A stretch of DNA of 22,497 bases from an uncultured Eubacteriales bacterium (GTDB lineage Bacteria; Bacillota; Clostridia; Oscillospirales; Oscillospiraceae): positions 1 through 22,497 of the forward strand of contig CABSFY010000031.1 in assembly GCA_902477055.1 (NCBI GenBank), given 5' to 3'. Below the pieces are notes generated by a model that was not told the origin of the DNA, did not search any database, and saw only the letters and a program-made list of their open reading frames with translations. Below, in pieces: positions 14,090-21,328 of this stretch (its first letter is position 1; each line of letters opens with the position of its first letter). The position numbers were made by a program, and so were the translations under genes.

Positions 14090-14524
14090 TTACTCGATTG
14101 CAATCGCGGTACTTACCGGCGACTTCTTGAGGTCTTCCTTCGGGACCAGTACGGTCAAGACACCGGATTCATACTTGGCTTTGATGTCCTCGGCCTTCAC
14201 ATCGCCGACGTAGAAGCTGCGCGCGCAGGAACCGGCGTAGCGCTCCTGACGCAGGACGCGGCCCTTCTTGTCCTCTTCGTCCTTGTCAAGGCCCTTCTCG
14301 GCGCTGATGGTCAGATAACCGTCCTTCAGGTCAAGGCTGATCTCCTCCTTCTTGAAGCCGGGCAGATCGATCGCGAGGCGATAGCCCTTTGCGTCATCCG
14401 TTTCGTGGATATCGGTCTTCATCAGGTTTCTGCCGTTCTTACCGAACAGCGGGTTGTGTGCATCGAAGAAACCGTTGTCAAAGAAATTGTCAAACATATT
14501 TTCACCATAGATTACGGGCAGCAT
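14090..14524 (-). CDS. Hsp20/alpha-crystallin family small heat-shock protein
   Basis: 144 residues. A short phenylalanine-rich N-terminal arm (MFDNFFDNGFFDAHNPLF) precedes the alpha-crystallin domain from about residue 34, with KTDIHETDDAKGYRLAIDLPGF, KKEEISLDL, YLTISAEK and ESGVLTVLVPKE. The tail ends in an I-A-I version of the IxI oligomer-docking motif. These ATP-independent holdases keep unfolding proteins soluble during stress. The ATG at 14524 is preceded by GGAGGA at seven bases, so the longer frame upstream is not used. No CIRCE or HrcA operator is visible; control may act through the long leader or the overlapping divergent promoter. Confidence 0.93.
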   Translation of the reverse strand: MLPVIYGENMFDNFFDNGFFDAHNPLFGKNGRNLMKTDIHETDDAKGYRLAIDLPGFKKEEISLDLKDGYLTISAEKGLDKDEEDKKGRVLRQERYAGSCARSFYVGDVKAEDIKAKYESGVLTVLVPKEDLKKSPVSTAIAIE

Positions 14525-14711
14525 AATACATTCCTCCATCATTATCAAATATTTGAAGAAAGCAACCGGCGACGGAAATGTGCTGTGCAATGCTTCAATT
14601 GCTCAAGCAGACCGGAAACACAGAGTAACGGCTTGCCCGCACGGGAGATCTCGGAGCTGTAACCGCTCCGCACTGCCTGTGCTGCATTTTCTTCGCTCTC
14701 TCTTACTTTCT
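14525..14711 (-). promoter_or_regulatory. Long 5' leader of hsp20
   Basis: About 185 bases lie between the predicted start site and the ATG. They contain the hairpin CGGAGC/GCTCCG (around 14650) and the palindrome TCAAATATTTGA. ATAAT and ATTAT flank the ribosome site, which could hold the GGAGGA in a weak loop. A temperature-sensing role is possible but not shown. Confidence 0.35.
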
Positions 14712-14717
14712 GGCACA

Positions 14718-14746
14718 ATTATAAGCCGTTCCCCTTGAAAGCGCAA
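14718..14746 (-). promoter_or_regulatory. Promoter of hsp20
   Basis: TTGCGC (14746-14741), 17-base spacer, perfect TATAAT (14723-14718) on the minus strand. Its -35 element lies inside the spacer of the divergent plus-strand promoter. Confidence 0.75.
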
Positions 14747-14763
14747 TAGACCGGTGGTATAAT
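14735..14763 (+). promoter_or_regulatory. Promoter of the PucR-like regulator
   Basis: TTGAAA (14735-14740), 17-base spacer, perfect TATAAT (14758-14763). It overlaps the hsp20 promoter by 12 bases, so RNA polymerase cannot occupy both at once. Confidence 0.82.
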
Positions 14764-14810
14764 AAAGCAAACGGTATTTGTGCTGTTTGCACAAACTGAA
14801 CGGAGGATAC

Positions 14811-16058
14811 ATGGAGAAGGAATCTTGGAAAAACGGCAGCGCAAGCTCCCTTTTGGCGGAGTTCTTTGCACAGGATGATCTGAATAGCCTGGCGGCCGAT
14901 GCCGGAGCGCTGCTGGACTGCCCGCTTCTTGTGCTGGATGATACCTTTCACATCACTGCGCATTACCGCCCCTTGGGGTTTTCCGATCCTTATTTTTGCG
15001 ATGCCATCCGCTGCGGAGAGGTTACCTATGAGGCGGGCGTAGTCATTCGCCGAAGCGAGGCTCTGTCGGCCGGGACGGCGGATTTTGTCAAGGTGGAGGG
15101 CAGCCCCTACCGCCGCCGTTTTGCACCGCTTGTCAGCGCAGGCGTTCGGCTCGGCTACTTGATTTGTGTGGATACGGACGGGCATTTACAAAAAATCTCG
15201 CCGGAGCTTTGGCGTATGGTGGAGCAGATTTTGGCAAAGCAGGCGTTCATCGAGGCCAGCCGGCAGGATCGTCCCTTTGAAACGGCAGAGGATGTTTTGA
15301 TGCACCTTCTGGATGGCGGCTTTTCCTCCGCTCCATATTTCCGCCTGCAAGCAGCCGGAACCTACCTTGCGGATTTTCACCCGTCCGGCTTTGCTCTGAT
15401 CGATTTGAACGCCTACCATAGAGAACACCTTGCCAAAAACCGCCTGAAGGATGAACTCGGTACAAGATTTCCGTACTCGCACGCCTTCCTGTACCGGGGC
15501 GACGTATTTCTGTTTTTGCACGGGCGAGAGGGGGCAGACGATTTTGTTCCGCTGGCCGGAGAATTCGGCTTGAAGCTCGTGCTGTCGGATGGGCCGGAGG
15601 ACCTTTATGCGCTGCCCGCGCTTTATCGCACTGCACGTGAGGCGCTGGAGCTGATGCAAGATGATCGCTTCCACGGCGGAAACGTCTGCACCGTGGCGCA
15701 GCTGCGCACTCCGCTGCTGCTGAAAAATCTGGAGGGCCGCCGCGATCTGGTTGCGAAGGAAATCCGGCAGCTTGCCCTGCACGACCGGGAAAGGGGAACG
15801 CAGTATTGTGAAACGCTTTATCATTACCTGAGCTGCTGCCGCTCACTGAAAAAGACCTGTGATGCTCTGTTTACCCACCGAAACACGGTGCTTTACCGCA
15901 TCCGCCGGATGGAGGACGACTTCGGCATACCGCTGGAGGATGCCGCCGTACATGCCGACCTGCTGCTCGGCGTATCACTGCTGCTGTTTGAAGAAAAAGG
16001 CCCGGACTTTTTCCTGTATTCCCCAACAAAAAATGAAGGCGAGGCATCACAGCCATGA
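14811..16058 (+). CDS. PucR family transcriptional regulator (CdaR GGDEF-like and C-terminal helix-turn-helix)
   Basis: 415 residues. The N-terminal half (CPLLVLDDTFHITAHYRPLG, then RRFAPLVSAGVRLGYLICVD) resembles the PAS/GAF-like sensor part of these regulators. The middle, about residues 195-270, matches the CdaR GGDEF-like domain. Residues about 320-400 form the PucR C-terminal DNA-binding domain with TLYHYLSCCRSLKKTCDALFTHRNTVLYRIRRME. The ATG at 14811 follows CGGAGG; earlier in-frame starts have no ribosome site. PucR proteins sense a metabolite and often control purine, sugar-acid or amino-acid use. A link to the purine genes 11 kb away is only a guess. Its stop overlaps the start of the DUF1003 gene. 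Confidence 0.85.
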   Translation: MEKESWKNGSASSLLAEFFAQDDLNSLAADAGALLDCPLLVLDDTFHITAHYRPLGFSDPYFCDAIRCGEVTYEAGVVIRRSEALSAGTADFVKVEGSPYRRRFAPLVSAGVRLGYLICVDTDGHLQKISPELWRMVEQILAKQAFIEASRQDRPFETAEDVLMHLLDGGFSSAPYFRLQAAGTYLADFHPSGFALIDLNAYHREHLAKNRLKDELGTRFPYSHAFLYRGDVFLFLHGREGADDFVPLAGEFGLKLVLSDGPEDLYALPALYRTAREALELMQDDRFHGGNVCTVAQLRTPLLLKNLEGRRDLVAKEIRQLALHDRERGTQYCETLYHYLSCCRSLKKTCDALFTHRNTVLYRIRRMEDDFGIPLEDAAVHADLLLGVSLLLFEEKGPDFFLYSPTKNEGEASQP

Positions 16059-16579
16059 AAGAAAACAGAAAGCTGCTGAAAGAGGTTCTTAACGACATTC
16101 GTCATGATATGACCGACGAAGAGGTATTGAACTTATTGGCGGATAGCAAAATTTCCGTGCGTCCGGAGAGCGAACGGGCCACGATTGGCCAGCGCGCGGC
16201 GGATGCCATTGCAAAATTTGCCGGAAGCTGGGCGTTTATCTTCTCCTTTACGGGCGTTCTCCTGCTATGGATGGCCGTCAATGTGATTCTGGCGGCAAAC
16301 GCTTTTGATCCCTACCCGTTTATTCTGCTGAATCTGGTACTCTCCTGTGTTGCTGCAATTCAGGCACCGCTGATTATGATGAGTCAGAACCGCCAGGAGG
16401 AGAAGGACCGGCGCAGAGCGGAAAATGATTATAAGGTCAATCTGAAAACTGAAATCATGATCGAAGATCTTTACGACAAGGTTAACGCCATTCTGGCCAG
16501 ACAGACCGCGCTGGAAAAGCAGCTGCTGAACGAAGATGCGCAGCGCGATACGCAAACCCATACGCCGATAACGAAGTAA
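16055..16579 (+). CDS. DUF1003 family membrane protein
   Basis: 174 residues. A hydrophilic N-terminus is followed by two transmembrane segments (SWAFIFSFTGVLLLWMAVNVIL and PFILLNLVLSCVAAIQAPLIMM). Then comes the family's SQNRQEEKDRRRAENDY motif and a probable coiled-coil tail (EIMIEDLYDKVNAILARQTALEKQLL). The ATG overlaps the regulator's stop as ATGA, so the two are translationally coupled. The function of DUF1003 proteins is unknown. It ends at a strong terminator. Confidence 0.88.
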   Translation: MKENRKLLKEVLNDIRHDMTDEEVLNLLADSKISVRPESERATIGQRAADAIAKFAGSWAFIFSFTGVLLLWMAVNVILAANAFDPYPFILLNLVLSCVAAIQAPLIMMSQNRQEEKDRRRAENDYKVNLKTEIMIEDLYDKVNAILARQTALEKQLLNEDAQRDTQTHTPITK

Positions 16580-16640
16580 AAACGGTCATATCCTGCCGAC
16601 AGGCCTCCGGTTCTCCGCGCCGGGGCCTGCCCGTTTTTTA
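16578..16640 (+). terminator. Terminator of the regulator-DUF1003 operon
   Basis: CAGGCC-CCGG (16600-16610, one bulge) pairs with CCGGGGCCTG (16620-16629). An outer AAACGG/CCGTTT pair and a T6 tract follow. Confidence 0.82.
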
Positions 16641-16664
16641 TAGAAAAATTTTTGCGGAAACCTC

Positions 16665-16693
16665 TTGACAAATAGAGAAGCTGCCGCTATAAT
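16665..16693 (+). promoter_or_regulatory. Consensus promoter of the perR-rubrerythrin operon
   Basis: Perfect TTGACA (16665-16670), 17-base spacer, perfect TATAAT (16688-16693). Full consensus suggests control by repression, consistent with the operator just downstream. Confidence 0.95.
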
Positions 16694-16704
16694 AATAACA
16701 GAAA

Positions 16705-16719
16705 TGATAATTATTATTG
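16705..16719 (+). promoter_or_regulatory. Fur/PerR-type operator
   Basis: TGATAATTATTATTG is a 7-1-7 near-palindrome differing from TGATAATnATTATCA at two positions. It lies at or just after the predicted transcription start, where a bound repressor would block initiation. It probably serves autoregulation. Confidence 0.75.
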
Positions 16720-16745
16720 ATTTTGAAAATGAAAGGAGCGCTGCG

Positions 16746-17141
16746 ATGGCCTTACACAAGCGAAGCAAAAAGCGCGAGGCGATTTATGAATGCGTCCGCG
16801 CGACGAAAACGCATCCGACTGCCGAGTGGGTATACAGCCAGCTCAAGCCGAGCTATCCGGACCTTTCGCTTGGCACGGTCTACCGCAACCTCGCCATGTT
16901 CCGGCAGGAGGGGAAGCTCGTCTCCGTCGGCACGGTGGACGGCATGGAGCGCTATGACGCGAATACCGTCCCGCACGCGCACTTCGTCTGCACCCACTGC
17001 AACGCGGTGATCGATGTGGACGTTCCGCTCCCGGAGGAGCTGATCGCGTCGGTCGATTGCGGTGGCGTCCATCACTGCGAACTGACTTTTTTCGGAGTCT
17101 GTCATTCCTGCGTCCAGGCGGACGTACAAAATAAACATTAA
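16746..17141 (+). CDS. perR: Fur family repressor, PerR-like peroxide sensor
   Basis: 131 residues. The winged helix is at residues 1-75 (HPTAEWVYSQLK...LSLGTVYRNLAMF). The dimerisation domain keeps both Zn pairs (CTHC and CHSC). The regulatory metal site matches PerR: His23-type N-terminal ligand, Asp six residues before the PHAH pair, both His of HAH, and Asp five residues after CTHC. Asp at the last site is a PerR feature, where Fur has Glu. PerR loses DNA binding when peroxide oxidises its iron-site histidines. The ATG follows AAAGGAG by eight bases. It is transcribed with the reverse rubrerythrin, 26 bases downstream, from a consensus promoter with a PerR-like box. Confidence 0.88.
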   Translation: MALHKRSKKREAIYECVRATKTHPTAEWVYSQLKPSYPDLSLGTVYRNLAMFRQEGKLVSVGTVDGMERYDANTVPHAHFVCTHCNAVIDVDVPLPEELIASVDCGGVHHCELTFFGVCHSCVQADVQNKH

Positions 17142-17167
17142 ATAAAAATTTTTTGGAGGATTTTATT

Positions 17168-17749
17168 ATGAAAAAGTATGTATGCCCCGTTTGCGGTTAT
17201 GTTCATGAAGGCGATATGCCCGAAGGCTTCAAATGCCCCCTGTGCGGCGTTCCCGGCGAGAAGTTCAAGCTGATGGAGGACAACGCGGCGCTGGCAGCAG
17301 AGCACGTGTTCGGCGTCGGCACCCAGCTCGACGGTGTTCCCGAAGAGGACAAGCAGTACATCCTCGACCAGCTCAAGGCCAACTTCAACGGCGAGTGCAG
17401 CGAGGTCGGTATGTACCTGTGCATGGCGCGGATCGCACACCGCGAGGGCTATCCGGAAATCGGCCTGTACTGGGAAAAGGCCGCCTATGAGGAAGCAGAG
17501 CACGCCGCTAAGTTTGCCGAGCTTCTCGGCAGCGAGCTTGAGCCGAACATGACCGACTCCACCAAGAAGAACCTCGCATGGCGCGTGGACTGCGAGTTCG
17601 GCGCAACGGCCGGCAAGTTCGAGCTGGCGAAGATGGCCAAGAAGCACAACCTCGACGCCATCCACGACACCGTCCATGAAATGGCCCGTGACGAAGCCCG
17701 GCACGGCCGCGCCCTCAAGGGCCTGCTGGACCGCTATTTCGGCAAGTAA
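17168..17749 (+). CDS. rbr: Reverse rubrerythrin (NADH peroxidase type)
   Basis: 193 residues with the rubredoxin domain first and the ferritin-like di-iron domain second, the reverse of classical rubrerythrin. The rubredoxin iron ligands are C6, C9, C23 and C26 (CPVC...CPLC). The di-iron helices include FNGECSEVGMYL, AYEEAEHAAKF and ARDEARHGRALK, with Glu and His ligands in place. These proteins reduce hydrogen peroxide to water in anaerobes and are typically strongly induced by oxygen or peroxide under PerR. GGAGGA eight bases upstream fixes the ATG at 17168. Operon partner of the perR-like gene. Confidence 0.95.
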   Translation: MKKYVCPVCGYVHEGDMPEGFKCPLCGVPGEKFKLMEDNAALAAEHVFGVGTQLDGVPEEDKQYILDQLKANFNGECSEVGMYLCMARIAHREGYPEIGLYWEKAAYEEAEHAAKFAELLGSELEPNMTDSTKKNLAWRVDCEFGATAGKFELAKMAKKHNLDAIHDTVHEMARDEARHGRALKGLLDRYFGK

Positions 17750-17771
17750 TCTGACCTAAAATAAGCCTTTT

Positions 17772-17911
17772 GGGGCTGTCTCAAAATGCGAATTGCAAGA
17801 AAACAGCCCCTTCAAAAGTTAGATAAAAGCCGTGAAAATCCAGTTTTAATTGGATTTTCACGGCTTTATTGTTGGGCTAATTTTTAGAAAATTCTATTTT
17901 GAGACAGCCCC
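17772..17911. mobile_element. 140-bp MITE with 16-bp perfect terminal inverted repeats
   Basis: GGGGCTGTCTCAAAAT (17772-17787) and its exact reverse complement (17896-17911) bound a 140-base non-coding unit. It holds a 17-bp perfect hairpin (17826-17842 with 17851-17867) and an alternative GGGGCTGT/ACAGCCCC pairing. T-rich bases flank both sides (CTTTT and TTTTT), so a short TTTT duplication is possible. The ends resemble those of IS elements common in Clostridia, but the family cannot be fixed by eye. It follows rubrerythrin and may also act as its terminator. Confidence 0.85.
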
Positions 17912-17914
17912 TTT

Positions 17915-18157
17915 TTGCGCCTGTGTCCTTTGCGCGTCCCGTCGTTTTTCAGTTGCCTAAAAGCAGAGAAATGTGTCCTCAATTTAGTTGTTTTCGGTCA
18001 TACTGCTGTGATAAGAGACAGCGGCAATGTGATCTATGTTGACTTGACCGTGCAGATCGTGGCTGCGGCTGCGTTCAGCTTTCGCCCGACGGCGCGTGAT
18101 TGTCTGGGCTTTATTGAAACGATTCTCCTGCCGATGCTAAAACGCCTGCCGCGCTGA
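17915..18157 (+). pseudogene. Short unrecognised reading frame, probably a gene remnant
   Basis: An 80-codon frame with hydrophobic stretches (VIYVDLTVQIVAAAAFSF, GFIETILLPMLKRLPR) but no ribosome site near its first usable start. It begins four bases after the MITE. It ends in TGA at 18155-18157, in the same frame as and six bases before the MBL-fold fragment that follows. I do not recognise the product. The region 17912-18160 otherwise holds nothing clear. Confidence 0.3.
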
Positions 18158-18163
18158 AAAACA

Positions 18164-18640
18164 ATGGAGGCGCACTATGTCAAGGTGTTCGGCATTCCGT
18201 TCTATGCGGGAATGGACCGGGCGCTTCTGCCCACGGACCGCTTCGTGCTTACCCGCAGCGTTCATGAAATCGACGACGAGGTGATGCTGTTTTCCAATGT
18301 CACGGGCCAATTCCCGCTGCCAGAGTCCGACGGAAACCTGTTTACCAAAAGAAACGGCAGACTGCTTCCGGATGATTTTTGCCATGAGCAGAACCTGATG
18401 CTCACCTCCGGCAACCGCCGTATCCTGCTCTGCGGATGCGCCCATGCCGGGATCGTGAACATCGTCCGCCGGGCGAAAGCGCTCACCGGGGACGACCCGA
18501 CGGCGGTGATCGGCGGCCTGCATCTTTACGAGCCGACCCGAAAGCGCTATGAAAGCGATGCGTATATCGCCCGCGCTGCTGCCGCGTTGCCGATTCGTCG
18601 GACCAAAATTCCGGAATTCCTTGCGTCTGACGCTGTTTGA
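18164..18640 (+). pseudogene. MBL-fold metallo-hydrolase fragment, truncated at both ends
   Basis: 158 codons matching the central and late part of MBL-fold proteins of the family annotated as dihydropterin-aminobenzene phosphate synthase-like: GIPFYAGMDRA, SVHEIDDEVMLFSNV, LPDDFCHEQNLML, ILLCGCAHAGIVNIVRRA and AVIGGLHLYEP. The N-terminal HxHxDH metal motif (about 100 residues) is missing. The end departs from the family after AYIARAAAAL, losing the last catalytic histidine region. Full members are about 270-290 residues, so the product would not be active. A promoter for the next gene lies in its last bases. Confidence 0.75.
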
Positions 18641-18649
18641 TGGTACAAT
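18621..18649 (+). promoter_or_regulatory. Promoter of the amidohydrolase gene
   Basis: TTGCGT (18621-18626), 17-base spacer, TACAAT (18644-18649), about 25 bases before the start codon. Confidence 0.7.
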
Positions 18650-18673
18650 GGAGCAGAATGGGAGGGATACGGC

Positions 18674-19522
18674 GTGGTGGATTGGAGAAGTATTCCGAAG
18701 ATCGATGCGCATATTCATCTGATGCCGCAGGAGGTTCTTGCGGCAAACGCCGGGAATGGCGATCGGTTTGTCGAGTTTGGCGCGGTGGAGGACTATTTGG
18801 CGCTGATGGAGCGGTATCATATTGAGGCGGCGTACATCATGCCGTTCAATGACCCGTATATGCTGTCCATGGTTTTCAAAATCGACGCGGTGCATCGGAA
18901 TCTGAGCAATATGTGCAAGGCGGGCGCGGGAAAGTTGTTCTGTTTTGCGGACGTTGACCTGCGCAATCCGGTTGAAACGACGGTTGATGCACTGGAAAAG
19001 GCAATGCGGCGGGAAGAATTTCTGGGCGTTAAGATTCACGCGTCAAATACCGGCTACCCCATTGACGGCGCATACTACGACCGCGTGTTTGCATGGGCGG
19101 AGCAAAACCAAATTTTGCTGGAGCTTCATTCTTACCCGAGGACGCATCTGCCGGATGATGTCTGCTCACCGTCGAGAATTCGGCGGGTTGTCGAGAAACA
19201 TCCGCAGGTAAGACTGTCAATTGCGCATTTAGGCGGGTTCCAGTATGCGGAATGGACGGGAATCGACGCATATTTTAATATTTCCGCAATATTAACGGAC
19301 CTTGTGGACGTGTATGGTCTGCAAAAGACGAACGAAATTTTAAGGCGCTTTGGCACAGAGCGGCTGGTGTTCGCCACCGACTATCCCGACAACCGCCGCA
19401 GAAGGCCGGAGGAGATCTACGACCAATATTTTGAGCTTCTCGGCAGCATGGACTTTACGCAGGAGGAAGCGGAGAACATCTGCAAGTTCAACGCAATCAG
19501 AATGCTGCAAGGAAAGCATTGA
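18674..19522 (+). CDS. Amidohydrolase family protein (PF04909-type, metal-dependent TIM barrel)
   Basis: 282 residues starting at GTG 18674 (or the adjacent GTG 18677) after GGGAGGG. Metal and substrate motifs in order: KIDAHIHLM (HxH), GVKIHASN (with the Lys/His region), LLELHSY, LSIAHLGG and LVFATDYPDN, which carries the final Asp. This pattern fits the amidohydrolase 2 group that includes decarboxylases and lactonases. The reaction cannot be assigned. It has its own promoter and ends in a bidirectional terminator shared with trpB. Confidence 0.85.
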   Translation: MVDWRSIPKIDAHIHLMPQEVLAANAGNGDRFVEFGAVEDYLALMERYHIEAAYIMPFNDPYMLSMVFKIDAVHRNLSNMCKAGAGKLFCFADVDLRNPVETTVDALEKAMRREEFLGVKIHASNTGYPIDGAYYDRVFAWAEQNQILLELHSYPRTHLPDDVCSPSRIRRVVEKHPQVRLSIAHLGGFQYAEWTGIDAYFNISAILTDLVDVYGLQKTNEILRRFGTERLVFATDYPDNRRRRPEEIYDQYFELLGSMDFTQEEAENICKFNAIRMLQGKH

Positions 19523-19524
19523 TG

Positions 19525-19561
19525 AAAAAAGTGGGCAGGAGTGCGTCCTGCCCACTTTTTT
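19525..19561. terminator. Bidirectional terminator between amidohydrolase and trpB
   Basis: AAAAAGTGGGCAGGA (19526-19540) is the exact complement of TCCTGCCCACTTTTT (19546-19560). It works for both converging genes. Confidence 0.95.
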
Positions 19562-19572
19562 GTGGGATGAAA

Positions 19573-20940
19573 TTATTCTTCGACCTTCGGGAGCTTGGCG
19601 AGGCTGGCGGCGATGTCGGCGTCGGTGGGGATATAGTCGGACATCTGGCCGTCGTTGAATTTGGCGTAGGCTTGGAGGTCGAAATAGCCGGTGCCGGTGA
19701 GGCCGAACACGATGTTCTTCTCCTCACCGGTTTCCTTGCACTTGAGCGCCTCATCGATGGCGACGCGGATGGCGTGGCTGCTCTCCGGGGCGGGGAGGAT
19801 GCCCTCGACGCGGGCAAATTCCGTCGCCGCTTCAAAGACCGCCGTCTGCTCGACGCTGGTCGCTTCGAGATAGCCGTCGTGGAAAAGCTGCGAAACGATG
19901 CTGCTCATGCCGTGGTAGCGCAGGCCGCCCGCGTGGTTCGGCGAGGGGATAAAGGAGCTGCCGAGCGTGTACATTTTTTGCAGCGGGCAGACCATGCCGG
20001 TGTCGCAGAAATCGTAGGCATATTTTCCGCGCGTCAGGCTGGGGCAGGAGGCCGGTTCGACCGCGATGATGCGCATATCCGCCTCGCCGAGCAGCTTCTG
20101 CCGGACGAACGGGGCGATCAGGCCGCCGAGGTTGCTGCCGCCGCCCGCGCAGCCGATGACGATATCGGGATGAATGTCATATTTGTCCATGGCGGCCTTC
20201 GTTTCGAGGCCGATGACGCTCTGGTGCAGCAGAACCTGCGACAGGACACTGCCGAGAACGTAGCGGTAGCCATCGAGGCTCGCGGCGGTTTCGACTGCCT
20301 CGGAGATGGCGCAGCCGAGCGAGCCGTTTGTGCCGGGAAATTCCGCCAGCAGCTTGCGGCCGACTTCGGTCGTATCGGACGGAGAGGGCGTGACGGACGC
20401 ACCGTAGGTGCGCATGACCTCGCGGCGGAAGGGCTTTTGCTCATAGGATACCTTGACCATAAAGACCTTGCAGTCCAGACCGAAATACGAGCAGGCCATC
20501 GACAGCGCCGTACCCCACTGGCCCGCGCCGGTTTCGGTCGTTACGCCCTTAAGGCCCTGCTTTTTGGCGTAATACGCCTGCGCGATGGCGGAGTTGAGCT
20601 TGTGGCTGCCGGAGGTGTTGTTGCCCTCGAATTTGTAGTAGATGTGCGCCGGGGTGCCGAGCTTCTTTTCCAGACAGTAGGCGCGGACGAGCGGCGACGG
20701 GCGGTACATCCGGTAAAAATCGCGGATCTCCTGCGGAATGGGAAGAAAGGCGGTGCTGTCGTTCAGCTCCTGCTCGGCAAGCTCACGGCAGAACACCTGT
20801 GACAGCTCATCGACCGTCAGCGGCTTCAGCGTCGCCGGATTGAGCAGGGGGGCGGGCTTGTTCTTCATGTCCGCGCGGACGTTGTACCATGCCTTCGGCA
20901 TTTCCGATTCTTCGAGATAGATTTTGTACGGGATTTCCAT
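19573..20940 (-). CDS. trpB: Tryptophan synthase beta subunit, TrpB2 type
   Basis: 455 residues, longer than standard TrpB (about 400) and typical of the TrpB2 branch. The PLP lysine is K114 in NTSGSHKLNSA. The catalytic-Glu loop is TTETGAGQWG (135-143), and the phosphate-binding glycine loop is GCAGGGSNLGG (264-273). TrpB condenses indole with serine to tryptophan. No trpA or other trp gene is adjacent, so it may rescue free indole, as proposed for TrpB2. The ATG at 20940 follows AAAGGAG; the longer upstream frame is T-box sequence. Expression is controlled by the Trp-specific T-box directly upstream. Confidence 0.95.
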   Translation of the reverse strand: MEIPYKIYLEESEMPKAWYNVRADMKNKPAPLLNPATLKPLTVDELSQVFCRELAEQELNDSTAFLPIPQEIRDFYRMYRPSPLVRAYCLEKKLGTPAHIYYKFEGNNTSGSHKLNSAIAQAYYAKKQGLKGVTTETGAGQWGTALSMACSYFGLDCKVFMVKVSYEQKPFRREVMRTYGASVTPSPSDTTEVGRKLLAEFPGTNGSLGCAISEAVETAASLDGYRYVLGSVLSQVLLHQSVIGLETKAAMDKYDIHPDIVIGCAGGGSNLGGLIAPFVRQKLLGEADMRIIAVEPASCPSLTRGKYAYDFCDTGMVCPLQKMYTLGSSFIPSPNHAGGLRYHGMSSIVSQLFHDGYLEATSVEQTAVFEAATEFARVEGILPAPESSHAIRVAIDEALKCKETGEEKNIVFGLTGTGYFDLQAYAKFNDGQMSDYIPTDADIAASLAKLPKVEE

Positions 20941-20978
20941 GGTGCGTTCTCCTTTCAATTTTTCGGGAGAGGAGATAG

Positions 20979-21015
20979 AAAAAACTCCTGTCCCAGATTT
21001 TGCTGGGACAGGAGT
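20979..21015 (-). terminator. T-box regulated terminator
   Basis: ACTCCTGTCCCA (from 21015) pairs with TGGGACAGGAGT around GCAAAATC and is followed by T6. It lies between the T-box core and the trpB ribosome site. Confidence 0.93.
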
Positions 21016-21240
21016 GAAATTCAATCCTGCGGTGCCACCCGGCTTGACGCTTTCGCGCCCACTCTTGCGCACAGTCATGCGCCGACCCTTGATAACGGAG
21101 CGTCAACTCCGTCTTGCCTACTCGATTCAGCTTGCCCTCCGATGCCCATTCGACGCGCCCGTCCGTACCGCACTCCCACCGCCGGCGGCTCTCTGTGACT
21201 TTCAAAACGCATTTACTTACGCATCATCCTCGGTTTTCTG
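20979..21240 (-). ncRNA. T-box leader, tryptophan specifier (UGG)
   Basis: The minus strand shows the T-box antiterminator core GGGTGGCACCGC (21040-21029), the stem I AGAGAGCC element near 21200, and GAATGGGCATCGGAG. In that last stretch the specifier after GAA is TGG (21148-21146), the tryptophan codon. GAGTAGGC further on also fits the T-box consensus. A terminator hairpin follows. Uncharged tRNA-Trp would stabilise the antiterminator and allow trpB transcription. Confidence 0.93.
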
Positions 21241-21241
21241 C

Positions 21242-21270
21242 ATCTTACCACAAGGGAGCGGCTTTGTCAA
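21242..21270 (-). promoter_or_regulatory. Promoter of the T-box-trpB transcript
   Basis: TTGACA (21270-21265), 17-base spacer, TAAGAT (21247-21242). Confidence 0.88.
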
Positions 21271-21299
21271 CGGCTGCGAAAAACTTTTTTGAAAAATTG

Positions 21300-21328
21300 T
21301 TGCGCCGCAAGGGACTTTGTGGTACTAT
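21300..21328 (+). promoter_or_regulatory. Likely promoter of the ABC ATPase gene
   Basis: TTGCGC (21300-21305), 17-base spacer, TACTAT (21323-21328), divergent from the T-box promoter. The 21335-21497 leader can form GCGTCTA/TAGACGC and CCGCAGG/CCTGCGG hairpins and several GCAGCA/TGCTGC pairings. No known riboswitch is recognised in it. Confidence 0.55.

Noticed and set aside
13941..14213. A 90-codon plus-strand frame running into hsp20
   Set aside because: It crosses the four hairpins and the terminator and then runs antisense to hsp20, without a ribosome site.
14525..14760. CIRCE/HrcA operator upstream of hsp20
   Set aside because: No TTAGCACTC-N9-GAGTGCTAA-like sequence is present.
19519..20802. 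A 427-codon plus-strand open frame opposite trpB
   Set aside because: It is an antisense shadow of a clear TrpB; its translation is a biased Ala/Gly/Asp/Arg mix with no family motif and no ribosome site.
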